Assembly: GCF_000002985.6 (NCBI RefSeq)
Contig: NC_003280.10
Location: forward strand, 15,000,501-15,064,500
Direction of reading: 5' to 3'
Length of the DNA stretch: 64,000 bases
From: Caenorhabditis elegans
Lineage: Eukaryota; Nematoda; Chromadorea; Rhabditida; Rhabditidae
Shown here: one piece after another, positions 10,292 through 21,700 of the stretch
Numbering within the stretch: position 1 is the first letter of the stretch
Layout of the letters: each line of letters begins with the position of its first letter
Translations under genes and position numbers: made by a program
Notes under the pieces: model-generated
The model's input: the letters and a program-made list of their open reading frames with translations, nothing else
Database searches by the model: none
What the model was told of the DNA's origin: nothing

Positions 10292-12859
10292 ATGGAAACC
10301 GAAATTTGTGAGCAACTCGGCGATCTTCACTTGGACAAGGAAGCCATCTTGCTCCGCGCCGAGCAAATCGAGCAGGACATCAAGGCACGGGTGAGAATTA
10401 GAATTGGAGAGCACTTTGCAAGCCGGGAATTTTGAATTGCTCTTTTTTTGCAGAAGTACTCGGTGATTCCACCATTGTCCGACGAGGAGCAGAACCTTCT
10501 GGACGCTGAAATCGCTAAGCGAGCTGCTCCGCCGCCGGGTGTCCCGGATGCCGCCGATTTTCCGCTTCACGACATTGTGAAGGAGTTGGGGCTCGATAAG
10601 CCGGTCGATGGGACGGATCCCGAGTTTTATGAGGAGCTGAAGGCCAAGGACGCGAATACGGTCTACAAGAACATGAAAGATGTAAGCACACTTTGTTGGG
10701 CAGAGTCAAAATACACCAGATTTGACGCGCATTTTTTTTTTGAATTTTTGGATGAAATGCAGTGCCCCAACAATTCTGCCTGAAAATTTGTCTCTGTCAT
10801 GGGCATTGAACCAGGGATGGGAGGCAATTGTCGTTTTCCGGCAAATTCGGCAAATCGACAAATTGCCGGTTTGCCGGAAATTTTCATTTTCAGAAAATTG
10901 CAGATTTGCCGGAAATTTTGAACTCGGGCAATCTGCCGGTTTGCCGATTTGCCGGAATTTTCATTTTAGGAAAATTGCAGATTTGCCGAAAATTTTCATT
11001 TTCAGAAAATTTCCGATTTGCTGGAAATTTTAATTTTCGAAACATTGCCGATTTGCCGGAAATTTTGAATTCGGGCAATCTGCCGGTTTGGCGATTTGCC
11101 GAAATTTTTCATTTTAGGAAAAAATTCGGACATTTGCCGGGTTGCCGGAAATTTTCATTTTCAGAAAATTGCCCATTTGCTGGAAATTTTCATTTTCAAA
11201 AAATTGCCGATTTGCCGGAAATTTTCATTTTAGGAAAAAATTCGGGCATTTGCCGGGTTGCCGGAAATTTTCATTTTCAGAAATTTGCAGATTTGCCGGA
11301 AATTTTGAACTCGGGCAATCTGCCGGTTTGCCGATTTGCCGGAATTTTCATTTTAGGAAAAAATTCGGACATTTGCCGGGTTGCCGGAAATTTTCATTTT
11401 CAGAAAATTGCAGATTTGCCGGAAATTTTGAACTCGGGCAATCTGCCGGTTTGCCGATTTGCCGGAATTTTCTATTTAGGAAAAAATTCGGACATTTGCC
11501 GGGTTGCCGGAAATTTTCATTTTCAGAAAATTGCAGATTTGCCGGAAATTTTGAACTCGGGCAATCTGCCGGTTTGCCGATTTGCCGGAATTTTCATTTT
11601 AGGAAAAAATTCGGACATTTGCCGGGTTGCCGGAAATTTTCATTTTCAGAAAATTGCAGATTTGCCGGAAATTTTCATTTTCAGAAAATTGCCGATTTGC
11701 TGGAAATTTTAATTTTCGAAAAATTGCCGATTTGCCGGAAATTTTGAATTCGGGCAATCTGCCGGTTTGGCGATTTGCCGGAATTTTTCATTTTAGGAAA
11801 AAATTCGGACATTTGCCGGGTTGCCGGAAATTTTCATTTTCAGAAAATTGCCGATTTGCTGGAAATTTTCATTTTCAAAAAATTGCCGATTTGCCGGAAA
11901 TTTTCATTTTCGGAAAATTGCCGATTTGCCGGAATTTTTCATTTTCGGAAAAAATCCGGGCATTTGCCTAGTTGCCGGAAATTTTTATTTTCAGAAAATT
12001 GCCGATTTGCCGGAAATTTTTAATTCGGGCAATTTGTAGATTTGCCGGACATTTCAATTCCGGCAATTTTCCGATTTGCCGGGAAAAATCGTTTGCCGTC
12101 CACCCCTGCACCTCATAACGCCCATGTACCAAATTTGGCGAGAAAAAATATTGCAGAAAAACTGTATTTTCAGCCAAAAACAAAAAAGAGCGCGGCCTAT
12201 GCGTCATATCTGAAAATTCTAAAATTTGGACACTTCAGGTTCCGGATTCCATCGCCGCCAAGTACCTTCCCGACCTGGCTCGACGCTTCGTGGAATTCGA
12301 ACGACGTGTGAAACGTGTCGAACGGATGCTTTGGGCCCTCCCGCGTGAGGATCGTAGCCTCGAAGAAGATCGATTCGAAATTCTCACCGAACTTCTCGAC
12401 AAGAGTTGCCAAGGATTGGAGATTTGGGAGGAGCACTGTGTAAGTCTGCAGTTTTGCGTCAGATTTGATGTATTAGGATTTCAGGAGCGAAAAATCCCAC
12501 TTGGGCATCGTTGTGTGCTCGAGGGAGAGCTCATTCATCTGATCACTTCGAAATTCGATTTAATCGATAAAATTTGCGGAGAATTTGATAAGTTGAAGAA
12601 TAAACGCTCGGAGGTCAACGATGAACGTGATGTGAGTTTGTGTTCCCGTGCACCATATCTTACGCGCAAAGTTGTATTTTTTTTTCAATTTTGCGCGTCA
12701 AATACTGTGTTTTCGCGATTATTCAAACATTTCAATAGGAGTTTTATCGATTTTTAACCAATTTTGCAGATGCTCCGCTACGAAATCCGTCACTGTGACA
12801 TGATCTTCACGGAGATTCACGAGAAGTTTTTGAAATCTTACTTGGAAATGGATTGGTGA
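10292..12859 (+). CDS. Unrecognised 254-residue acidic, helical protein
   Basis: Five exons: 10292-10390, 10454-10681, 12239-12439, 12485-12631, 12770-12859. All junctions are phase 0, the stop is TGA, and AATAAA follows at about 12892. The protein is highly charged. An N-terminal helix (EQLGDLHLDKEAILLRAEQI) is followed by a Pro-rich linker (RAAPPPGVPDAADFPLHD). Long amphipathic helices occupy roughly residues 110-250, for example ARRFVEFERRVKRVERML and ICGEFDKLKNKRSEVNDERD, suggesting a short coiled coil. There is no signal peptide, membrane segment or catalytic motif. The make-up would suit a small structural or complex-subunit protein, but I do not recognise the family. It is divergently arranged with the ATAD5-like gene, so the two may share regulation. 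Intron 2 (1.56 kb) is almost entirely a minisatellite. The exon model is well supported by frame. Confidence 0.8.
10835..12105. repeat. Minisatellite filling intron 2 of the 254-aa gene
   Basis: Tandem and higher-order copies of 'ttgccggaaattttcatttt', with segments 'cagaaaattgcagatttgcc' and 'ggaaaaaattcggacatttg'. The higher-order repeat is about 120-170 bp and repeats at least six times. Its right edge, 'gtttgccgtccacccctgca', matches the edges of other copies of this family. Multiple frames stay open, giving spurious open frames of up to 294 codons. Confidence 0.95.
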
Positions 12860-13001
12860 AGAAATATTAATAGATTTTTTTTTCGATTTGGAATAAATTA
12901 TTGCATTTATTTTTTTATTACTGATTAAAAGCAATTATTTACACAAGCAATACAATGACACCACAATTGACGCGCAAAAGTTTATCAACAGAGCGCATTT
13001 G

Positions 13002-13828
13002 CTAGAAACGTCCAAACATTGAGAGAAGTGCATTCAGAACAGCCGATTTCGGACGTTGTTGGGACGGAGTTTTCGGCGGTTTTGTGGAAAATTCTGGAAA
13101 ACAGTTTTTTTAAAGCAAAAACTTGAAGTTTACCGAAATTCTCCACGGACCCATTTTTCACAGTGGAGCCAGTGAATTTTTCAGTGCTGTTGGTAGGTTT
13201 CTGGAAATAGTATTGATTTTTTTTCCCGGGAAATTTGGTGGCCTTACTTTTTCGAAATTGTTATTGATAGTGATGATTCCGCCGAAGAGGGGGATCCGGA
13301 TTTGGGCTGAAAAACTTTTTTTTAGAAAAAAAAGTTGAAATCGCGCTCTATAGATAATTTTTTGTGGAATCAATAATAATTTTCAAAATTCGAACTCCAG
13401 GTTTTTCTTCAAATTTTCAAAGCAATCACGCTCTATTGAACTGCTGGACAAAATTATTGGCTCTATCAAATGCGATGTAAGAGTTTGCCGAATTAGGCCA
13501 TTTTGGCTCGACCACCGCTGGAGTCGATTTACGGAGCGTCGCGTGTTGCGTCGCGGCCCGGAAAACTCAATGAACTTGTCCGTGTGGAGTACACGACGTT
13601 TAACTTCCAGTGTCCCATCTAATGCAAGTGCGCTCTACTGCTCTATTCGAGTTTTCTCAAAATTTTGAAAATTTTAGTGTAACTGCGCTCCGTTGCACAA
13701 ACATAGTTTTTGGGGAGTCGATAATAATTCGAAAATTTCAAATTTCCTGTACTTTCAACCCAAAACTCACCAGAAAATACCCCGACGAGCAGCAATAAAA
13801 CCACGAAAAATCCCAATTTTTTGCTCAT
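13002..13828 (-). CDS. Small secreted peptide, 91 residues
   Basis: Four exons on the minus strand: 13771-13828, 13248-13306, 13134-13200 and 13002-13093. The phases interlock exactly (1, 0, 1) and the frame ends in TAG. Residues 1-20 are a textbook signal peptide, starting MSKKLGFFVVLLLLVG, with probable cleavage after FSA. The mature part starts QIRIPLFGGIITINN, continues through a Ser/Thr/Asn-rich linker with potential N-glycosylation sites (NST, NGS), then a Lys/Pro/Gln-rich segment, and ends with KSAVLNALLSMFGRF at the stop. There are no cysteines. The short amphipathic C-terminal helix after a basic linker would suit a secreted peptide or precursor; the function is unknown to me. The RF ending lacks the Gly needed for amidation, so it is not a typical FLP neuropeptide. 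The gene converges on the 254-residue gene. Confidence rests on the splice phases and signal peptide. Confidence 0.65.
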
Positions 13829-14329
13829 TTTCCTGGAAATTCTTCTGAAAATCTCTTCTGAAAGGGGTCGATAGAAAATTCTCGAAAAGAAACGTGAGAA
13901 AAATATGAGAAGCTTGTGTGCTCGGCGAGCAAAGGGGGCTTCTCGGTTTGCTTCTCACCCCAAGAGACTTGTCGAATTTCTTGTTTTTTGTCTGTCACAG
14001 CTTCTTCCCCGTTTCTTCTTCTTTTCACACTGTTTCCGCTTCTCCGGAAAGCAGTGAGCAACTTCTCCCCTATTTTTTTTGAGTAAAAATAGGAAAAAGC
14101 AAAAAAAAATTCTGAGCTGCTCCGTCATCTTGTGATGCTTGATCCAATTATCCTGCTGGCTAGCTAGGTCGTTTTGATTGACATTGACATTTTGCCAGAT
14201 TTTTCTTCTGTTTTTTTGATGAAATTCTAGTTTGAAGCTGCTCATTGAGCATAGTTTTTGAAATTTTTTTTAAACTGTATATGCACACGTGAACATTCGA
14301 CAACTTTCGCCGACTTTTCTGAAGTGATC

Positions 14330-15130
14330 CGACAGATTTGAACATTTTGTACATTTTTCTACAATTAATCGGCAACTCTCGCCAACATTTTGGCAACTTT
14401 TCTGCAACTTCTTGAAATTTTTTGACAATTAGTTAAATTCAATTTTTTGTTAGCAAGAATTGAATTGACACCAACTAAGACAGATCTCTCGGCAACTTTT
14501 TGCAGCTATTTCAACAACTTTAAACAATTTTCTGTAACTTTTGGCAAATTTCTCGCAAAATTTGGCAGAAACTTGCCAGCTTTCTCTGCAACTTTCTGAA
14601 AATTTCTCGCAACTTTCGACAGCGTTTCTGTAATTTTCGAAAACTGTTGTGGCGACTTTCTACACCTTTTCAGTAGTTTTAAACAAATTTTCGGCGCCGT
14701 TCTGCAACTTTCCGGCAAATTTTGGCAGCAACTTCCGGTAGCTTGTTGAAAACTTCAACTGTCATTTTGGCAAATTCAGACAACTTTCGACAAATTTCGA
14801 CAACTTTTGCCAACTTTCATCATTGTTTCTGCATCTATTCGGCAACTTTCGACATAGTTTCTGCAATTTTCGACAACTGATGTGACAGCTTTCGGCAACT
14901 TTTTGGCAATTTTCTACACTTTTTCTGCAGTTTTCAACATCTTTCCGGCAAAAGTTGGCAGCATTTTGGCAGTTCCCTCTTTAACGTTCTGAAAATTTTT
15001 GGCAACTTTCAGCAGCTGTTTCAACAACTTTTGACAATGTTCTGTAACTTTCAGCAAGTTGTCGGCAAAATTTGGCAGAAACTTGCCAGCTTTCTCTGCT
15101 AATTTCGGCAACTTTTCGACAATTTTTCCC
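14330..15130. repeat. Degenerate GGCAACTTTC array
   Basis: About 40 imperfect copies of a roughly 18-20 bp word such as 'ttcggcaactttcgacaact', with variable spacing. Minus-strand open frames reading KVAEKAGKFLPNFA are translations of the repeat. Confidence 0.85.
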
Positions 15131-17084
15131 AGTCCCATTATTCAAATCAGCTCGCCAAATCATCACGAGGGCACGCAGTGAGCAAAGAAAAAAAGACCAA
15201 AAAGAAAAAGTGAATGCAATTATCAGACGGGAATCAAGAAATGGCAGCGTCGTTTTTTTCTCCCATGGCGAAGTTTTTTTCGTCAGAATTTCAAGATTTT
15301 CAAGGTTTCTAGGCACAAAGGAGCTCCCTGAGCTCCTCGAAAAATTGGATCAAGTTTCAGAGCTTTTACAGATAAAAGGAGAGTCGTAGAAGGGTGTCTG
15401 ATTCGATTTCTGAAGAAAAAGAAGACATTTGGACATGAGGGAGTTGTCGGACCACTTCCTCCGTACTCAGCGTGTCTTCTTTTTTTTCTTTTCTTATTTA
15501 CTCGACTGACCCCCCGCAAAGTCTGATGTTCTTTTTCGGAACCTTTATTATTATAGAACCCTGCAAAACTGTCTGGTAGTGCATTGGAGCGCATTTTCCT
15601 CTAGAATAAAAATTTAAATTCCCACAAAATCTGCTTTTGGAGCTGCCCAAAACACCAAAGCTCTTTGTTTTTTTTTCTTCTAAAAATCTAAAAATTATAG
15701 TTTTCGCATAAATATATTTTGTATCTTTTTTCCCAGCGCGACAAGTCAGAAGCCGTCGATTATCTGAAAATTGTAGGAGCTCTGTGAGCACATTTTTTGC
15801 GATTTTTTGTTGGTGCTCAACGGTTGACACGCAATGGGCTCTTCAGTTTTCTGAAGGATTTTTGGCGGGAGTCTAGATTTTGAAATTTATAAAAAGTTTT
15901 TCGGCAAATTTTGGATGAAAAGCAATTTAATTTTTTTTTCAAAAATTAGAAGAAAAAAAAATTAAAAGCCCTACCTTTTCTAGTTGCAAATTACTGGAAA
16001 TTTCTCACAAAAACCAAATATTTTAAATTTTCGTCACATGAAATCGCGCTCGACCGTACTACTGAATTTTTTGTAGAAGTGGCAGTAGTATCCTTGGCCC
16101 TTTTTTGTACAAAATTTAAAGAAATGTTTGAGTTTTTACAAGTTTTAGATAATTCTTCAGAAATTTTCAACAAAAAAATCCAACACAATTTTTTTTTTCG
16201 CAATTTCTGAAAACTCAAATTTTCAGCACAAGCTCATAATGTCAAGTAAGCAATTTGATACAATCTCAAATGTCACGTTCTCTCACAAATGTATGCTTCT
16301 GAGTCAATTTGTTCAAATTCCTATGGAATTACATATAATATCCATGCACACACACACACACTTCTGACTTCTTCTCGTTTCTCTAAATCTCCATCTTTTC
16401 TTTTGTCTATCGTTATCAGGATTGACGTCAATCTATTTAGCTTCTAGATTTTTTGTTGTTTTTCAAAGCATTAAAAATTCCAAAAACCTTTTTTTCTTGA
16501 TTTAAACTTATATTTCTTCGAAAATTTCAGTCTCACTCGAAGCTTCATATTTTTTCATTTGAAAAAAATTTAAATATAACAAAAACAAAAGTTACTATAG
16601 AATCCCCGAAATTGGCCATTTGTGCGGTGGAGCGCACTTGCAAATTGTTAAGAATTTTTGAAATTTCTAATTAAAAAAACCCGGAAATTTTAAAATTCTA
16701 GAGCAATAGCTTCCTTTTTTTCTGCCAGAGCACTTTTGAATGGAGAAGCGGATTATGCAAATTTTTCCGGAACTTTTTTTTCTCGGGAGTAGCTTTCACT
16801 AACAAAAAGAAAGAAAAAAAGTAAAGTGTCTTTTTTTCAAAGAATTTCCGAAATCCGAATCTGACAATTCAATTTACAGCTTCGTTTTTTTTTCTTTTGG
16901 GAAGCTTCTTGAGTGGAAAGTTTAATATTCTGGAAGAACTATTTGGAGTGATTTTTTAAAGATAAAAAAAAATATTTTTTCATAGTTTCCCAGTCTGAAA
17001 TCATTAAATTTTTGAGATTTCCTACATTTCACAACTCAAAAATTTGAAATATTTTCTGTGGTTCTTTCTTCCATTTAAAAATGT

Positions 17085-17480
17085 AACCGGCAAATTGCCG
17101 GATTGCCCATTTGCCGAAAATTTTCAATTCCGGCAATTTGCCGGCTTGCCAATTTGCCGGTTTGCCGCTTGTATCACATTTGCCTGAAATGTTGAGAGAG
17201 ATTTTTTATTATACAGCAACACTTAAAATTGTGTCTTTTTGAAATTTTTTTCCCGTTTTCCTTAGATATTTTTATAGAATCTGCTTACTTTTCAAAATAG
17301 ATGTCGGAAGCATTCTATGGTATGCGAACAATTTTGCCGATTGAAATCGAAATTCCGAAAAAAAATGTGCAAAACCACAACTTGCCGAAAATTTTTTCCG
17401 GCAAATTCGGCAAATCGGCAACTTATCAGCTTGCCGATTTGCAGGAAACTTTTAAATCCGGCAATTTGCCGATTTGCCCG
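17085..17480. repeat. TTGCCGG-type dispersed repeats
   Basis: Two clusters, 17085-17170 and 17325-17480, made of 'ccggcaatttgccgatttgcc' words separated by unique AT-rich sequence. The second shares 'gcgaacaattttgccgattg' and 'aaaatgtgcaaaaccacaac' with the reverse complement of 34750-34830, so a longer unit is involved. Confidence 0.75.
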
Positions 17481-18723
17481 GAAAGATTTCTGAAAAACAA
17501 TTTTCTTACATGAAAGCTTTTGATTAATAAATTTCAAAGAATTCACAAGCTTCAAAAAAAATTTACCAAAAATCGGGTAGGCGTCTCTAGGCGACCTTCC
17601 CCCGAAATTTCCGGGATTTTATTTATTTTTTCAAATTGTCTAATCCCAAAAAAATACGAACAAAAAAGTTTGAACAAACATGCATGTCACTTTTGATAGA
17701 ATACTGTCCCAAGAGGATTCGGGAAATTGCGAATTTTCGGCCATTTTCTGACTCTCCACAAAACTTTCTTGTTTTGCATTTTATCGATGAATTCTTGAAT
17801 TCTCAGAAGATTTTCTGCTTGTTTTTTTTAAAGTTTTTTGTGCTCAAAACTATACGAAAATATGTTTTTATTAGTTTTAGATGGAAAATACATCTTATTA
17901 TCAATTCCACAAAATGTTATATGTATACGGTGGAGCGTATTTGCTGAAAAGAAAATTTTGAGAAAATAATTTCCAAAAACAATTAATTTTTTAAAAAAGT
18001 GTTTTATTTTAGTATTCTATATATACATCGCACCTGCGGACACTTTTTAGGATTCGATAATAATTTTTTTTGAAAGATGGGTTATTTGAACTACTTTTTT
18101 AACTAGTTGATTTTAAAACATAAATATACAATTTTAATAAATTTTCATTATTGAAAAAAAAAATAAATTTTCATTATTGAATAAAATTCAGAATTTTTTT
18201 TAAATTTCAATTTTTCCAAAATTACATTTCTTAGCACCAAAAAAGCACTTTTCTAGTGCAAAAATGTTCAATTTCCTCCCGAAAAATCCCCCTAAAATCC
18301 CATTTAGCCCAAGCTCTTCCCTTTATGGTTTCTTAATAGGGGGCTATAAAACCGCAAAAAAGGTCCAATTTTTTATTTCTTTTTCTCTTTTTTTTTTCGG
18401 CCAGAAAGCCTAAAATTGGAACGGCTGGAAGCAAAATTAAGCGCCAAAATTAAGCGCCAAAGTGGTTTTCGTTTTTTGTTTGCTAGTCCGAACGGCTTCT
18501 TCTCAGAAATTTCGTAGTACTTGAGAAGGGGATTCGTATCAAATTACTAGGCACTTTGAGGGAGGAAGAGCTTGAGAAAATGTATAGAAAAATGAGCAAA
18601 ATATTTTATTTGAAAAAAAAATAATATTTTTCGTTTATTGAAAACTTTCTTACTTATGTTTTTTGTGTTTTAAATGTAACCTCGCTTTACTGAACAATTA
18701 ATAACTCATTCCCATATTTCAGC

Positions 18724-21700
18724 ATGTCATCCCTGCTCCAAAAAATGCTCCGAACCCGGAGGGTCGACGAGCAGTTCCTCCGACATTCCGAGTGGGCTCG
18801 GCGGCTCGGCGTGCCTTTAATGGTAGCTCTAGCCGGAATTAAGAGCATTTCCATGATGCTCTTCATTATTCTACCCTTCTCACTAACCCAGGTCGCCGGT
18901 CCGAGTACGGTTTTGGCGCCGATTTTCGCATTTTTGATTATTTTTTTCTCTGGTGAGTTTGATTTCCCCCTAAAAACATAGTTTCAGTTTTATAAATTTC
19001 CAAAAAAAAATGAAATTTCAGCCGCTCACCTCTCGGAACTCTCATGCACCATGCCGAAAAACTGTGTACAGTACCATTTTGCGTACGCCGTCATCGGAGA
19101 GCTCCCGGCTTTTGTGATCGCGTGGATTAGTCTGGTGGACTATGTGGCACAGGCCGGATTGTTTTGTAAAGCGTGGGCGGATCATTTTGTAAGCATAATA
19201 TTTTACTGAGATTGGAGCAGCCGACACTTTATGGGCTCAAAATAGGCTTAGGACACACACACACACACACACACAACACACACACACAAACTTTTTGACT
19301 ATAATTTTAAATCTTTTCTAACTCGAAAACTAAATTTTTTTGGCAAAAGTTTACAACTAGCAGGCAATAAAGTGTAAAATATTCTACACTCTGTCAGTTG
19401 ATAACTTTTTTCTTGCGCCTCCCTTAGTGAGATAGAGCAGCCGACGCCTCGCGGTACAAAACTACGCAGAGAAACCCGTGAGATGTCGGCCGCTGTAACT
19501 ATTTATTAGGATAGTCATAAAAAAAGTTCATTACTGTTATTTTGACAAGCAGAAAATGTTTCAACATTTTGTTGGCTAGTAACTATGGGAGGAGCAATAG
19601 CATCCAACATCTCGCGAGACAAAATTGCACAGAGTGGCCCGTGCGATGTCGGCCGCTGTAAAAACTAGGAGGTTTCATTAAAAAATTTGACATTAACAAA
19701 AGTAATTCCCGTAAAATTATCTACATTTTGTCAGTTGGCAACATTTTTTTAGAATCAGAGATAAAGCAGCCGACAGCTGGCGGGCTAGTTGCCTTGAGTG
19801 TAAAACGGTGGGGGCAGTGATTTCCCGCGAGATGTCGGCTACGATAACCCCTTAGCCTAAACATTTAAAATTTTCCAGAACCTTCTCTTCCGCGGGCTCC
19901 CAGCCAAATCCCTGACCTTCGACGTTTTCTCCACCGACTCGATGCTTCTATCCCCTCAAGTCGACCTTCTCACCGTACTCTCCGCCATCATAACTCTATG
20001 CCTTCTGCTGTGCTCTCTCCGAGTTGTCGGAACAATCTGTGTATCCCTTCTAGCAGTCACCCTCCTTATCGCCGCTTCCTGCACAATGGTCGCATTCTTC
20101 CATTCGGACCCCGAGAATTGGATCAAGGCCGAGTTTTTCCATTTTGGATATCAGGGGGTAAGTGGGGCATGCACTACTATTAAAGAACATTTGTTATAGG
20201 TGCTCTACGCGATTTGTGCTCTTTGTGCATGTTATACTGGAATTGAGAGCACGTCGTGTCTACTGGAGGAGACCAAGAATCCGAGGAAGCGAATTTCGGG
20301 GGTTTTGTCGTTTTTGGTTTTGGTGCTGACTACTATCTTTTTCGTGCTTTCTATCACTTTTAGGTGAGATTTAGAGCTATCAAAAAATTATCAACTAATT
20401 AAATTTTTAAAATTTTAAGGCACACATTTTGCTAATTGGCAACTTTTTCCTAGCAGCAGTAAGAAAAAAGTTAGAGCAGGTGACACATTGTGGGTGAAAA
20501 CAATTAACTTTCATCTTAGATTTTTAAATTGTCGTAACTCGAAAACTAAGGAAGTTAGTATTAAAATTGTCAACTGACAAAATGTTTAGCATAACAATTT
20601 GCGTGTTTTGTCTGTTGACAACTTTTTCCAGCAGCATTCATAAAAATGTTAGAGCAGCCGACACATCGTGGGTGAAAAACAAAACAAAAAATTGATTTGA
20701 ATCTTAAATCTTTAATATATTGTAACTCGTAAACTAAATAAGTTAGTTAAAAATTGTAAACTAATAAAATGTTCAGCATAACATTTTGCATATTTTGTCA
20801 GTTGGCAACTTTTTCCTAGCAGCAGTCAGAAAACTGTTAGAGCAACCGACATTTAGCGGGTAACAAAATAGATTTTTTCCTAACAAAGTTGGAATTGCCG
20901 TGACTCAAAAACTTAATAAGTTAGTAAAAAATTGTCAACTGGAAAAATGTTCAGTTTAACATGTTGCGTGTTTTGACAATTGTCAACTTTTTTTTAGCAA
21001 TAGTCAGAAAAAAGTTAGAGCAGCCGACATTCAGCTGGTAAAAAAAAAATTTAAACTGAGTGTTTCAAGCTATTATCTAAAAAACTATCAAAAATTTTTC
21101 AACTGGCAAAAAAAGTGTATCTTACAAAACTAAATTAATTTTTTTTTCCAGTTTATCCACAAATGTGACAGCTCTCAGTGAAGGAATCATGATCCCGGAA
21201 GTTTTCTCAGTAATCAATATTCCAGCGGCAAAGTGAGTGCATTTTTAAGCGTAAATTCGGGGGTTTTTGTAGTGTATTTATGAATTTAAATTTTTTAATT
21301 AATAAACTACTCCATTTTTCAAAAAAAAATTTCCAAAACATTTTTCGGCACCAATTTCTTTGCATGCTTTTCATGTTCTCACAAAAATTCTACCTGTTTT
21401 TTTTTTCAAAAAGCACCCATCCCATCCACAGATCCTCGTCCAAGCACTGGGTCCGTCGGTTTCCGATGATTAGCCCGTCGGAAAGTGCCACGTCATCATC
21501 CATTTCACCGTCCGCATTCAGATCCTACTACGAGCAGGGTTTTATTCGAATGCGGTTCGTTTAATCACACTGGTTTTATGATTTTTAACAAGCAATTTTC
21601 TTCTTTTCAGCTTCTCCTCTTTATGTTGAACTTTTGGTTCTGCATGGCTGCAAGTTGCAATTTAAAATTAGCATAACCCGTTAGACTTTAGAGCTAGAAA

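Larger units (their letters stand above)
13829..18723. other. Long gene-poor stretch
   Basis: I see no supported coding exon in these 4.9 kb. They hold a degenerate GCAACTTT array (14330-15130), long pyrimidine tracts, a short CA run at 16350-16363, TTGCCGG-type repeats at 17085-17170 and 17325-17480, and several GGAGCGC-type motifs (16040, 16630, 17930). The sequence up to the acceptor at 18722 could contain 5' UTR exons or promoter of the transporter gene that follows, but none can be identified. Confidence 0.6.

Noticed and set aside
10828..12039. Long plus-strand open frames (up to 294 codons) rich in Phe, Cys, Ala
   Set aside because: They are direct translations of the tandem TTGCCGGAAATTTT minisatellite in intron 2 of the 254-residue gene; other frames and the other strand are equally open.
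13002..13046. FMRFamide-like neuropeptide (protein ends FGRF)
   Set aside because: FLP peptides need a Gly after RF for amidation and basic cleavage sites around each peptide; here the stop follows RF directly.
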